From assembly GCA_022578605.1 (NCBI GenBank), contig MU394072.1, positions 186,001 to 250,000 of the forward strand: DNA of 64,000 nucleotides, written 5' to 3'. Under the pieces are notes generated by a model, which saw only the letters and a list, made by a program, of their open reading frames with translations, was not told where the DNA came from and did no database searches. Origin of the DNA: Camillea tinctor. Lineage: Eukaryota; Ascomycota; Sordariomycetes; Xylariales; Xylariaceae. Made by a program: the position numbers and the translations under genes. Positions 23,694 through 35,862 of the stretch are shown piece after piece (positions within the stretch are counted from its first letter, which is position 1; the number at the start of each line of letters is the position of its first letter).

Positions 23694-26524
23694 GCTCTCT
23701 CTGGGTGGTAACCAGGTACCGAATATGAATTTGTACTATTAATATGTCTTTAATTCAAGCTATATCAAGGCCACAATGTGGAACTGCCTCGACATAAAAT
23801 ATAAAACTCGTCAAGACTCGCGTGACGTGTTCGAACAGCACAAGTACCAAATGATGAAATAGGAGAGTTTCTCTTCAGCAAAGATTCGAAACTTCTCGTC
23901 AAGACCCTTGAATGGGTGCGGGGAGGTGCTAATATAATATATCAAGAGATCATGGATGTCTATATTGAACTGTAACGATGACTCGCTCCGTCAAGACGGC
24001 CTATCACATCTCATACCAACAAATCGACCACGAGCTTCCCCATCGAACCCGAATTTTCTATTCCCTCTACACTTTTTTTCCTTTTTGTTTCTCCTCACGT
24101 CCGGAAGAGGAATCGCAACACAGGCATCGAGTTCCGACTGAACACTTCCGGGGATCTGCATATGCGGCCGAGCAGCCTTGACTGAGGTGTGTGCCCCGTC
24201 CCCGGTAACGAGTTGACACATGGAAAATACCATTAACGCATAATCCATACTATTAAATCACACACCTCTTAGGGATGAACGCCTTCCCCGGCTACCTTGC
24301 TCATCTTGGGACTCCCGCTAGAGTGGCAGGGTAGGAAAAACGTTACTGACGGGCCACAGCAACCCTTACTTAAGGGTCCCCAGGTCCCCTTCCGGCTTAA
24401 AGGGTGCCAGTTCCGTCAGTTCGCCTTTCGAACCCCTGCGCGAATCCCATTCACCGGGTCTGGGCAGGCAAGATCGGCTTTGGCTTCCTAGTACTATCGA
24501 GCTATTTCTACGACAAATAATAATAATAATTGTAATAATAATGACCAAAGCAAGCACAATGTGACGAGTGAGCGGTTCAGACAGCAATGGGCGGGATCAG
24601 AGTCCCACTTCCCCAGGTTTCAGCATTCAACGTGACGAGCCGTTCTAATGATCGATCAACCCCCGGTCAGTTATATAGTATATAATTCGACAAGGACCGA
24701 TTCAGAAGCTAGGGTCGAAGGAGGTAGGAGGTGAGAGCAAGAGAGGGGTGGGGTGTTGAGGAGGACGAACTTATTTTAGACATCGGCATCATGTCTTCCA
24801 TTGCCGTATGCAAGCCTGGCTAGGTATAGCTGGGTTAGGTCACGGTGTACAGAGACTCCTCTCTAACGAGTTGAAGACCGGCACGGTCGATCCACACGAG
24901 GACACTACCTACCTACCTACATACATACCAATGTGCAGACAAGGACAACAAGAAAGAAAAAAAAATCGTGTTAGTCAGGCGGGTGTGTGGCCCACGAAAG
25001 CCCGGACCGGATGAATTGGGTAAAAGCAGATTCGGATGAAACAATGCCTCCAATGGGACGAGAAATGGCTCGGCCTTGCATTCCACCCCGCCAAATGAAA
25101 CCTCACCTGGGTAACCCTACAATACTTTGCCTTCTTTTCTCTTCTTTTTTCCATCGCATAGAATATTTCGATTTTAGGAAAATGGAATCACGATGTGTAT
25201 AGGTATGGGAAGCCCAATTATATGGGCTCCCTCCCCCCCTGCCCCCACCTTCCATACCCCCTCCCCTCAATGTAGCTCACCTGAGTAATAGCTCTGGAGA
25301 GCAGCTCCCGCATTTGGAAACTTGGAGATATTAGTGGTGAGCTCATTCACGCTCTTTTGAGATAGAATTCTCGTATGGGCCTGAAATGAGGACCAGCTGG
25401 AAAGGGGGAGCAGCACTAACTGATTTGATCGGTGCTGAAGAGCTTCTCCAATAGACTTAGGTTATATCATCAGCACACCCTCGGAGTGTTATTGTGGCGT
25501 TATGTCTCATTATACCTAGAGAGCCAGTCTATAAGAGCTATGCTATGGGTTTTCACATGATATCTGGAGAACGACAAACATGGACATGGGCGTTGACAGA
25601 AACCGGAATATCGAGAGGGGGAAGCATCACCGTTTACGGATGTCTCAACTTGTAAAGAGAGGCAGGGAGCACATTCGTGGATTGTGTCCGCTACCTAGCA
25701 TTATCGTTGTCTATTACCAATGTAGTACTTGAGGGATAGCATCTTATGTGAAGATAACCATTGAATGCGCAAAGAGAATGAAACTACTTTAACAGGCGCG
25801 CTCATCAGCTTCATACAAATCGCAAACATTTCTAATTTAGGACGAACTCATCGTTTTAACTCTGAGCCCCTGTGTAGCATTACATCTGACTTGAGAGTAT
25901 GATCTAGAAGCCTTTCTAAACAAGATGAATGCAAGTGGTTCGCCACCCTTCAAGTTTCAAATAACGACAACATGACAGGAAACCATCTAAGAATCCATGC
26001 ACACATTAGCCTCATAAAAAAACAAGATATCGGGTCAAGGACCGCGGGAACTTGCCTTTCACGCCTCCCAACTGTCTGGTTCTCGTATTGATCTAAGGTC
26101 TTCTAAGCTATCAGTACGCGTTGCACCATATGTTCAAGTTTCTGATAGAGTACAAGGGGGAAAAGCCTACGCAATGTGTATAAAGATTTTGATTACAGCC
26201 AACACACCTGTTTTTATTTTACTCCTTTCCTGGCTTACATGCAATAAACTGAAGCGTACCTAAACTAAGCACGGGATCCTTATACCTTCCAACCATGCCA
26301 GGTCCGTCCAAGCCGTAGCTTTTTTTACTCCTATTTGCAAAGAAAAAAGCGTAACAAAAAAGGCCAAGTGAACATTGCAAAATAAAGCCAACATACTTGG
26401 TTCATCTGGAAAATATGACCCAACTCTTCTTCAAAACTCGTATCAACCAGGCATAGACTTAACCCAAATGTCAAGTCCCGCAACCACATACATCCCCTCA
26501 AGTGTCTATCATCGTTCGTCATCA
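23694..26524. other. Gene-poor region upstream of sugar permease
   Basis: There are 2.8 kb without a recognised gene. Short frames are present but show no codon pattern or motif that I trust. A pyrimidine-rich tract lies at 24050-24090, and (TAA)n-like sequence at 24513-24540. The right end is the 3' side of the dynamin-like gene. Confidence 0.5.
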
Positions 26525-29500
26525 TCACAATACGCCGTCATCCATTGGCTCCTCTAAGTCTTCGACAGTGGCTGGAAATTGAGATTGAATTTGAGACTGA
26601 GTCTGTGTGTCAGATCTGTTGTCGTTGGAGGAGCTCTCTAGATCGTTGATACTACTCATCGCCCTGACAAGCTTGTCCATTTCTCGTTTCAGTTGATCAC
26701 GGAGTTTTGCCGTATGCTCATCTTCCTCCATTAGACGATTGTACACATTTTCGTCTATACGCGACCATCTAAGTTAGCGTACATGTTCCATAGTAATGAA
26801 TCTTTATAATGTGGTAGGGTGATAACTTACCGGCTCTTCCAAAGACGCCAAGCTTCTGATCCATGAACACATCTAGGCCCGAGTCTCCTATTGTCCGGAA
26901 TAGGCTAGAATTCACGTCCATGGTAACACGCTCTACGAATCGAGTGGCTGCTGTCATATAGTATCCACGAACAAATCCAGCTACTTCGATCTCGGTGTCG
27001 TAAGGGTCCCTCCCAATCTTGGGGAGCTGGTTGTTAAGAATCTTGCGCTCTTCGTGTTTCTCCTCCTCTGACATATCTTCTGGCTTCTTGATCTGATAAT
27101 CCCACTTGACAAGGGCAACCGCTTTTAGACGGTGGATCGCTCGTGCTCGCGTCAATTGATCCATCTCTTGGGCCTTATAACGAGTGAACGCATCCTCGTT
27201 CATCATGTAAAGCTGGTATGTTTCTGAGTCGTACATTTCGGAAAGACGACCTCTCTGACTGGCGACTGCCTGATCAAGGAATTGCCTCAAGTGCGATTGA
27301 CATTCCTTGAAGATCATGCGGCGACGCAAAACCCCGAGAGACTCTTCGAGGGCTTGGTTGGAAACCTTCTCAAGAAGCTCGGCAGTCTTACTGATGTACG
27401 TCTCGAGAGGACCTTCCCACTTTTTGACCGCATCGAGACACATTGCTTCACGCACCTCATCCGGGACAAGGTCGCGCGGCATACCGGGTCGCTTTTTCCT
27501 CATAATCTCACTCCGTATGTCCTTGATATCCATCGCTAGTCGGCCTAAGTTAAAGTACCTGACAAACGGGCTCTGTGTACCATGCTGCATACTACTAGAT
27601 ACTGACGATGCCCTCATCATACCAGTCATGGCGAAGTCTTCCTGTTTAACTGGCGTAGTCATGGCAGCAGCTTCTGGACGCTGTCGCTTACTGGGCGTCG
27701 CGCGGATTGTGGAGTCGTTAGGGCGAGGTCGCTTCGAGGGTGTAACTGCTGAAGCTTCTGTGTCGGCATCGGATAGGTCGATGGTCTGTAAGTCAGGGTC
27801 CTTGACACGGCAGGTAGGCTTCATCTTAATTATACAAGCCTGAAACTGGTCGTTCAAGGTGTTCCATTGCGATGAAAAGTCTGTGTCTTTGACAGTAGTT
27901 TTCATCCGGCCAAGGAACTGATACAAACTCTTCTTGACCTCGTGCTCGACATTTGGTGGAAGCTCGGGTAAACCTGTAAGCTGCTGCTCGATAGCCCTTA
28001 GGCGGTGATAGACCTTGGTTTTGATGGACGGCAAACTCCGAGAGAAAGCTTCCCCAAGCTGAACCGATATATATTCTCGAAGCAGTTCTACGCCACACCG
28101 GTTTGCATAATTGGCAAAGTCACCTGGCCAACTGCCAACTTCCCGGGTAAAGAACAATTCTTCCCATTTCGCAGCTTGATCAAGAGATTCCTCCGGCGGA
28201 CGAGAAGTAGCGAAGAAACCATGCCCGACAGACTGCTTCTCTCCTCTAAACATAGCAAGCCACTGGGACTCATTCTCTGCTGCAAGCTTGTCGGCCTTGG
28301 TCATAATGCCGATGGTGCGGTCGGCTGCTTTGGCCTCACGGATAATACCAAGCGAAATGGAATTTTCAGGGTCCGCATTCATGGGGAGTGCCCACATGAT
28401 GATAGCCTTCTCTCGTCGGATGTAGTCGCGAGTCAGGTTTCGGACGACTTTAACTACATATTCGTCCTCTTCTTGATCTGGTGATAAAAATACACCGGGA
28501 AGATCATAGAAGCTTAGATCAGGTAGACCGGGGCCTTTGATCTCTAAAGCGACAATATTAGGTGAAAATTGAGCCTGTGTCTCTCTTGCTGCATCTAAAC
28601 CCCTTCATGTTAGTAATTGTATCTCGAAAGGTAGAACAGAACATGGACATACCAGCAAGTTCCATTTCTTTGGCAACCGCACCCTCTCCAGGGATAAATA
28701 GCTCGTGGCTACGGTTGTGGTTCAATATAGCCACTTGGGCCCAACGCAACACTTCTTCGATCTCTGCTGGGTCAAATATAGTCTTAAACATCTTGGTTTC
28801 TCGATGGGACTGTTTGACCCAGGGAGGAAATGGGTTAGCGTTGGTGACATCCGATCTCTTGATCTTACCGCCAGGTGGAGGCTGATAGTCGTAGTCCTGC
28901 TGGAGGGAGACAGTACAACTCCAGTGAGCGTTATTGCTACCGATCAAGCGGATGTGTAAAGGGCAGCGAGTGCCGACACCGGCATTTCGGGGGAGATTGA
29001 CTCTGGCCAAACCAGACATCAAGCTAGACTTGCCAGCAGACTGATCGCCAACTAGTACCAGCTCTGGGAGAGCAGCGACGTGAGATACACCAAGCTGTTG
29101 AAGGTCGCCAAGGGTATCATTGCATGCCTTGAGTTTCATGCCTATGTCTGTGAACGTGGGATGGGCAAAACTCTGCTGCGCAAAGCTGGTATCCGCATTC
29201 TGAGACGACGGGGAGCTGCCGTTCCCCGCATTGTTGTTCTCTGGACGATGTCTCATCTCTAGTAGCATGGGCTCTTGGTCATAAGTCTCCGCACTAGCTA
29301 TGAGAAGGTTAATACCTAAGAATAACAAGAGTAATTGAAATTGCAGAGCACTCTCTGATCTTGAGAAGGGGAAGAGAAAGAAGAGAGAATGAAGAATGAC
29401 TCACGAGCATGTGACCGAATAAAAGAGGCTGCTGCAGAGCGGGCAGAGCGGGCATCTACGGTTTCTTCATAGGTAGTGTCCCGCTTACGAGCAGTGGCTG

Positions 29501-29591
29501 GCGTGGGAGGAGGCATCGAATTCGATGCAGGAGTAGGAGTGGGAGTGGTCTCCTCCCTCACCCCAGGCTCTCGCTTGACTCTGCGTGGCAT
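26525..29591 (-). CDS. Dynamin-family GTPase (Mx/dynamin-like)
   Basis: Minus-strand exons 29405-29591, 28653-29297, 26831-28594 and 26525-26754 (introns 107, 58 and 76 nt; all junctions phase 1) give about 941 residues. The N-terminal ~110 residues are Pro/Thr- and Ser-rich. The GTPase domain shows G1 GDQSAGKSS (146-154), a G2 region with GTRCPL, G3 DLPG (308-311) and G4 TKAD (376-379). A middle/stalk region follows. The C-terminal exon carries a GED-like segment (VYNRLMEEDEHTAKLRDQL) and an acidic tail. Between roughly residues 555 and 590 there is an unusual insert with two TPSKRxRP repeats, basic and NLS-like. Dynamins self-assemble and remodel membranes. This fungal Mx-like group is not Vps1 or Dnm1, lacks a PH domain, and has no firmly assigned role that I know. 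Confidence 0.9.
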
Positions 29592-31031
29592 GTTTGAATT
29601 TTCCTAGGCAATGTTAATAAAGGATGTTCCTTTTTATTTTCATCTGAATGCGAGGCACTCACTTACAAGATCTAAAGGTGGGTGGAGGTGGGCGGGATCA
29701 AATGCGAGGGAATGGGGAATATGGACCAATTGAAATTATGCAGAATTGAAGTAGAGGTGAATAGGATACGGTATGGTATTAATGAAAATAGTACAACAAA
29801 AATGAACAAGTTAGAAAAAGAATACGAGAGGCATGAGGCGAGGGTCAACTGAGATAGACGAGGTACAATACTACAGGAACAAATGCTGGAGGAATAAGGA
29901 GAGAGGAAAGTGGGTGTGGGAATCAATTGATTCGAAGATGCGAAGATGCGCAAAGAAGAAGAAACCGGGACTCGGAGGAACCTCGCCAATTGGATAGGCC
30001 GTGTTAAGAACTTGCAGATAGACGGGAAGGCGCGTTAGCAGACGCCATCTAAGTCGCGAGATAGCGCGTTGTAATTAAAAAGAAGTCGCGACCACTCGAG
30101 GAACTAGCGCAGGGGTTCGAGGGGAGAGAAGGGGGGGCTGGTAAAGTGGGTCTTTCGTGTTAGAGAAGATGATTGGTCAATGTAATTAGCACAAGAGTTC
30201 ACAACCCCTTATACAACTTTCTATGCCAGTTTGTGAATCTCCTGAGATCTCCCCCGCAAACTTCAATTGTGCTCTCACCAACATATGCAGGTAATCATGT
30301 ATGTATTGCAAAATCTTGAAAGTTTTTTTTTAATTGGCTACTGAAATACTTTACATCCGTTCCAGTAAAGGTACCTGGGTACCTATCTCTACATCAGTGT
30401 GCACGTGTGTACCTACTTAAGCTGTCTAGGTACCTTCACGTATGTAAGTCGGGCATGTATGGAGTACCTAGGTATAAGTAAGTAAGTGTGTATATGATGT
30501 ATCACAAGCAATTGGAATCACCCGCATCCCTGTAGTTCTAGATCAAAGTTAAAAAGTATCTCAAGCTTCAAGGGAGATTTGGGTACTTTAGGATGTAAAT
30601 ACTGAGTACGGAGAATACAAGATGGTAATCTAACAAGTTAAGTCAAATAAAATAAAATGTAATTGAGAGTTTGAACTGGTTATAAACAATCGAATATCTC
30701 ATACTATATCAAATACTAAACCCACAACATATATATGCTCACTACTATATACCTAGTACATAGATCTGACTGAGTACATGTAGGTACCTAGGTAACCTTT
30801 ATCGTCCTCTCCCACCATAGATTCGAACCGTCCCCCCTTTTTTTGCCTTATGAGATTGCTCTAGGTCAGTATGTTCCCACAGATCTGAAGAACCATAATG
30901 GGATAAGCACTAAGATCTGAAAAGCATCAGATCATCCATTCAGAAGGAAATTCCCGCGCTATTTAGGTAGATACTACCCCTGGCTACGATTCCATTCTCA
31001 ACTCCAACTGGATCAACTAGCAAGCAAAAAG
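29592..31031. other. Intergenic region upstream of dynamin-like gene
   Basis: The leader and promoter of the dynamin-like gene on the left grade into AT-rich DNA with TACCTAGGTA palindromes at 30465-30474 and 30785-30794. The right end is the 3' side of the PAP2 gene. No further gene is seen. Confidence 0.55.
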
Positions 31032-32040
31032 TTAGCTTTGATTTCTTCCAAGATTGGTTAACTCATACCCGACATTTCGTCCTAGGATCGGACCTCCTTC
31101 TTCCTCGTCACGCACTCTCCTCCAGCCTTCCCTATGCCTGTCGTCTGTCTCCGTTCCCGGCGTTGGGTACGGTTCATGGCATTCACGGCTACTTAATCTC
31201 GGCCAATACCTGCGGTAACTCCAGAACCCAACCGTAAGGCCTAGCAACGTCCCCACAGAGACATCGTACACATCATGCCTATAGTCCTGGCACCGGCTGA
31301 TTGCAATCATGGTAGCACCCACGAGAGGGGCAAGGCATATTAATGTACGACCAAGGTCCCTCTTGTCACGGAAGATCCTCAGCTGACCTGCCAAGAAACA
31401 CGCCAGATACCCAAGGCCGCTGAAGGCAAAGCTCGAATGACCCGAGGGGAAAGACCGCCATCCGTCGTGGAGCGTGTGGTGAGCCGTTTCGGTGCAAACA
31501 TCGATAGTCACAAGGACGTTGGGCTTGGTTCCGGCAGCAGGCTTACAACGGGCGATCAGGTCAGGTCTAGGCCGGCCGACCATGTTCTTGACGACATCGG
31601 TCAAGAACGAGCTCAGAATCAGGGCGATGGCGAGGCCCAAGATAGCATTGTGGTGCTTGTGAAACGAGGCACGCGAGGCACCATTGTACATAATAAGGAA
31701 TGCGAGTGGCACGAATGCGGAATATGCGACATTGAGCCAGACGGGAACTCGCTCAACCTCGGCGTGGGGGAAGGCAATATTAAGATTATTGATGAAGAAC
31801 ATGCGATGGAAGGGCTCGACGAAGAATTGGATCAGGACGTAACCCGTAAAGAGGGCTGCGAAACCAACATAGTCCGGCGCATACGAATTCTAGTAGAGAG
31901 AGGATATTTGAGGTCAGTTGAGTTTGGGCTTGTCTTAGATGGCGCAAAAGAAGGAGATAAGATCTTCATACAGTCCAGAACCTCGCGATGGATGCCAGAA
32001 GACCTCTCTGATGGGCAGAGGAGGAGTCGGTCGGTGCCAT
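31032..32040 (-). CDS. PAP2 lipid phosphate phosphatase (DPP1/LPP type)
   Basis: Exons 31972-32040 and 31032-31889 (82-nt phase-0 intron, GTATGA...CTAG, ACTGAC branch) give 308 residues. The first exon encodes 23 residues and joins to SYAPDYVGF, the usual start of this family. The three phosphatase signature motifs are all present: K124...R131-P132 (KNMVGRPRP), P171-S-G-H174 and S221-R222...H228...D232. About six membrane helices are predicted by eye, and a hydrophilic charged tail follows. Members dephosphorylate diacylglycerol pyrophosphate, phosphatidate and related lipids in vacuole, Golgi or ER membranes. All catalytic residues are intact. The gene is divergent from the WW/FF-domain gene across a 0.68-kb region. 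Confidence 0.93.
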
Positions 32041-32719
32041 TGTGGAAAGTCACCGTCTACGTATAGCCTTGAATAGATTCCAAAACATCGCTATCGCCCA
32101 ACCCCTGGCTAAATTCTTGTTCGTCGCTTTTTCTCTATAGGAGTTCTGAGCACATAGGACAGGATTCGAAGGTTAAAGTGGTTAGGTTTGTAGGTAGAGT
32201 TTCGAGACGGGAGTCGTGTGCCCCCTTGCCGACGTGGTAATAAATAGTTATGTGGTTAGGATAGTAGAGGTAAAATGGAAAAGGGTTAGGTACCGAGATC
32301 TATAACGGTACCTCCTAATCCGTACTTATTGACCAATTAAACTTCAAATGACACTGAGGGGCACTGGGAAGGGGGGACCCTTAGGGCATCGCTGTCAGTC
32401 AGTTAACAGTTGGCCTCAGCAGAGCAATATGTAGGCAGAATAGGTAGGTCTTATCGATAAAGCAGACGGTACTCCGTAATCACAAGCACCGACAAGTGCT
32501 AGACCAGACCAGACCCATATTAAAATGCATTAGTGCATGGAACAGCTAAACAAGGTGTAAGAGAGCTTCGATAGAAAGTTTACGAACTACTATTTACCTT
32601 ACAACATCTATTCAGAAAGTCTCCAATAACTAATACTGCCTCCGAACTCGGTTCCTCGGTTATAACTAGAGATTTAAGCATTGGAACTCAATAATCCTAA
32701 TACATTGCAAAGGAATAAA
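32041..32719. promoter_or_regulatory. Divergent promoter PAP2 / WW-FF gene with a dyad
   Basis: Shared upstream region of two divergent genes. It holds an 8-bp perfect inverted repeat, AGGTACCG (32288-32295) and CGGTACCT (32306-32313), separated by 10 nt. No TATA box is assigned. Confidence 0.45.
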
Positions 32720-34516
32720 ATGCTCAAATCGACGTACAAACCTTCGGGAAACGTCCCGCCGCCTCTTCCTCCCGGATGGACAGAACACAAGGCTCCTACC
32801 GGCCACACCTACTACTATAACGAAGAGACTAAGGAGTCGACATACACAAGGCCAGGGGCACAAGCACCACCTCCGCCGCCAGCACCCTCAGATCCCCATG
32901 CGAGCTTCTTCCAATATTCTACCATACCTCAACTCTCTGATCCCGCCGCTGCGAACGCCTTCCTAGCCCAGTACGATCCCGCGCGACAACGTCAAGCGGA
33001 CAGCTTTACGCATCATGGCCGAGGAGGGCACCGTGGTTTCGATGATAGGCGAGATAGGCCACGTCCTCAGCCTATCGACAAGCCGAAATCGAAAGTAGCT
33101 ATTCCGGGGTGCGAACCCTGGATATTGGTCTACACCAAGTATGGTCGCCGTTTTGCTTACAACCCTGCGAAGAACGCCAGTTATTGGCGTATACCAGAGA
33201 AGGTAATGAAGGGGGTGCTTGAACTAGACATCAATAGTATCAAGGAAAAGGCGGGCGCACGGATGGGAGATTCGAGCAAAGCAGAAGAACCAGACTCCCA
33301 AAGCAAGGACGACGCTGTTCAGGATGGTAAAACTAAAGAGCAAGAGCAAGAGCAAGAACTAGGCTCAGACTACGAGGAAGTCGAGGTTACAGATGATGAA
33401 GACGAAGAACGGGAAGATGGTGATGGCGGCGATGACGACGAACATCCCTCCAAGCGCCAGCGTACAGAAGAACCTACCGATGATATGCCCGTCGAGTTTA
33501 ACGAGGACGATATCGCATATCAATTACAAGCCATGGGCGAGGAATACGGCCTCGATCCCGGCGAGTACGATGATGGGAACCCGGAAGCCTGGCCCGAAGG
33601 CGCGGAGGGGTTGCCCTTCTCCGAGGAGGACGCGCGCGAGACATTCAAGGACCTCCTCAACGACCACGGCATCAACCCGTACTCGCCGTGGGAGAAGCTT
33701 ATCGAAGACGGCCGCATCATCGAGGACCCACGCTACACTGTGCTGGGCACCATGAAAGCGCGCCGCGACGTGTGGGAAGAGTGGAGCCGGGCGCGCATCC
33801 AGGTGCTCAAGGAGCAGCGCGCGCGCGAGGAGAAGAAGGACCCCAAGATCCCGTACCTGGCGCTCCTACAGCAGAAAGCGAGCCCGAAGCTGTACTGGCC
33901 CGAGTTCCGCCGCAAGTACAAGAAGGAGCCCGCCATGCGCGACACGTCGCTCTCGGACCGTGACCGCGAGAAGTGGTACCGCGAGCACATCGCCCGCCTG
34001 CGCCTGCCCCCCGACCAGCTAAAGAAGGACCTCGCCGCCCTGCTGCGCGAGATTCCCCCCCGCGAGCTCCACAACCAGTCCCTGCTCGAGAACCTCCCTA
34101 GCCGCCTCCTCGCCGACCTGCGCTACATCAGCCTCGATCCCAAGGTCCGCGACCCCCTCATCGAGGCGTACGTGCGCACGCTGGGCCCGCCCCCCGAAGC
34201 AGGCGAAGCCGCAGAAGGGGAGGAGACGGAAGCCGCGCGCAAGGCCCGCGAGGCGCGGCGCAAGCGCGAGAAGGCGCTCGAGGAGCGCGAGCGCGCCGTG
34301 GCCGAGGAGAAGCGCAGACAGAGGAGGCAGATCGAGCACGGCAGGGCGGCGCTGCGCGAGGAAGAGCGCGAGATCGAGAGGGCGATGCAGGTCGGGAAGA
34401 AGGGCCTCCAGAGCCAGCTGCTGGCTGAGCGGGAGAAGAGGAGGCAGGAGGAGGGTGGGGCGGTAGGTGAAAAGGAGAAAGAGAAGGAGGTGAAGATGGA
34501 GGACTCAACAGAGTAG
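32720..34516 (+). CDS. WW and FF domain protein, Urn1/TCERG1-like splicing factor
   Basis: Single-exon gene of 598 residues starting at ATG 32720; the frame extends upstream only with non-ATG codons. The N-terminal WW domain covers residues 15-45 (LPPGWTEHKAPTGHTYYY), with the second Trp replaced by Tyr (Y42). A Pro run follows. A degenerate second WW-like segment (WILVYTKYGRRFAYNP) lies near residues 135-155. An acidic DDE-rich stretch precedes an FF domain near 301-360 (ARETFKDLLNDHGINPYSPWEKL). The C-terminus is a long charged helix rich in Glu/Arg. Such WW-FF proteins bind Pro-rich splicing factors and phosphorylated RNA polymerase II tails, in the nucleus. Yeast Urn1 has one WW and one FF domain and is somewhat shorter. 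The second half is very GC-rich, so antisense frames there are open. Confidence 0.88.
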   Translation: MLKSTYKPSGNVPPPLPPGWTEHKAPTGHTYYYNEETKESTYTRPGAQAPPPPPAPSDPHASFFQYSTIPQLSDPAAANAFLAQYDPARQRQADSFTHHGRGGHRGFDDRRDRPRPQPIDKPKSKVAIPGCEPWILVYTKYGRRFAYNPAKNASYWRIPEKVMKGVLELDINSIKEKAGARMGDSSKAEEPDSQSKDDAVQDGKTKEQEQEQELGSDYEEVEVTDDEDEEREDGDGGDDDEHPSKRQRTEEPTDDMPVEFNEDDIAYQLQAMGEEYGLDPGEYDDGNPEAWPEGAEGLPFSEEDARETFKDLLNDHGINPYSPWEKLIEDGRIIEDPRYTVLGTMKARRDVWEEWSRARIQVLKEQRAREEKKDPKIPYLALLQQKASPKLYWPEFRRKYKKEPAMRDTSLSDRDREKWYREHIARLRLPPDQLKKDLAALLREIPPRELHNQSLLENLPSRLLADLRYISLDPKVRDPLIEAYVRTLGPPPEAGEAAEGEETEAARKAREARRKREKALEERERAVAEEKRRQRRQIEHGRAALREEEREIERAMQVGKKGLQSQLLAEREKRRQEEGGAVGEKEKEKEVKMEDSTE

Positions 34517-34869
34517 AGGTACAAATTAGGTTATACGAATTTAAACGCGTATACATAACACACATTAAAAGGGGTTGTCGAATGGCCCCCTATTCCCGCT
34601 CCTGAAAAGTATTGTTACGTCATAAATTCCTTTTTTTTTCTCTCTTCATTCTCTGGATATAACTTTTTGCTATGCATGTAGGCTATTTATCTAGGCATTG
34701 GTGTTACTTTGCGACTAAACATCACACTCATTCTAACCCCTTTTTACAGCTTCCCTAGGCCGTTTAGCTACAACCTTGAAAAACGCAAAACGAGATTTCC
34801 ACACTCTTACAGCCTCTCCTTCCTCCCCACCCCTACTCTACCATCAGTATCCTCACCCGCGCGCCGCAG
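34517..34869. other. Convergent spacer WW-FF / dienelactone hydrolase
   Basis: A 353-bp spacer between two 3' ends with pyrimidine-rich tracts. Nothing else is seen. Confidence 0.6.
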
Positions 34870-35862
34870 TCACAAAAGCCAGGTATCGAACCAGGTCACG
34901 GCTTGGAGGAAGGCCTGCTCCTTGGCGAAGCGCTCGTGCTTGACCGACAGGTCGCAGCGCACGCTGAAGCCGTGGACGACGCCCGAGTAGAGGTTGATCT
35001 GGTAGGGCTGGCCGCCCTCCTTGAGGATCACCTCCGACTTGTGGCGCAGCTCGGCCGGGAAGATGGTGTCCGTCTCGGCGGCGGCGATGGACAGGGGCGC
35101 CTGGAAGCCGCGCAGCTCGTCTTCCTGCACGAAGGACGGGTGCGCGATGAAACCTACGTTGATGCCGCTCTTATAGTGCCGGGCTACGTACTATATTTGA
35201 GGGGAGGGGGGAAGTTAGCGAGAAATCTTTTGGGAATCATTAGAAGGATAAAAAAAAGGGGGGAGAGAAAAACATACCTTGGCTCCGAAGCAGTACCCGA
35301 TACCGCCCAGCTTCTTGACGCCCTTCTCCTCCTTCAGGTACTTGATGCCGGCCAAGACGATGGGGTCGACGGCCTCGGGGGTGTGGGGGTTGTCGCCGGT
35401 GCTGCCCTTCGTGAGCCACTTCATGAAGTCGAAGTCGGCCGGCCGGTTCAGCGATAAGGGGTCCCCGTTGAACACGTCGATGATCAGCGTCAGGTACCCG
35501 TTCGCCGCGAACTGGTCCGCGATCAGCCGGCTGTTCTGCCAGATGCTGATCACGTCCGGCACGATCAGCAGACCGGCGTCCTTGTGCGCTTTGGCGGGGT
35601 CGGGCGTGGCGAGGTAGGCGGCGTAGGGGCCGACTTTGAAGTCGGTGCCGGTGGGTTGACCTCTGAGGGGAGAGGGAAGGGGGTTAGTTGGGTTTGGCTT
35701 GATTGGCTCGATATGTATGTATTTGTGTATGTGTAGTATGTGCGTGCAGAATGCGGAGTAGGTAGGAGGTAGATAGAAGCTCTTCGCGGGAATAAGAAAA
35801 TCACCGACTTACTCATGTTTGACACCGATGGTGCAGCATTGCGCAGGAGGAAGAGATGCCAT
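34870..35862 (-). CDS. Dienelactone hydrolase family protein
   Basis: Minus-strand exons 35813-35862, 35278-35662 and 34870-35190 (introns 150 and 87 nt) give 251 residues, a normal length. The alpha/beta-hydrolase triad is visible: nucleophile C141 in GYCFGAK, D186 in AAETDTIFP and H218 in VVHGFSVR. The first exon encodes only 16 residues (MASLPPAQCCTIGVK) and joins at a split Glu codon. Family members hydrolyse dienelactones in aromatic degradation, but many fungal paralogues are uncharacterised cytosolic hydrolases. No aromatic-degradation genes lie nearby, so the substrate is unknown. Confidence 0.92.

Noticed and set aside
30815..30840. B-box-like GGTTCGAATCT on the minus strand
   Set aside because: No A box, acceptor stem or tRNA fold is found around it.
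31437..32066. Plus-strand frame of 209 codons over the PAP2 gene
   Set aside because: It is antisense to the catalytic region of the phosphatase, has no motif, and is explained by codon bias on the other strand.
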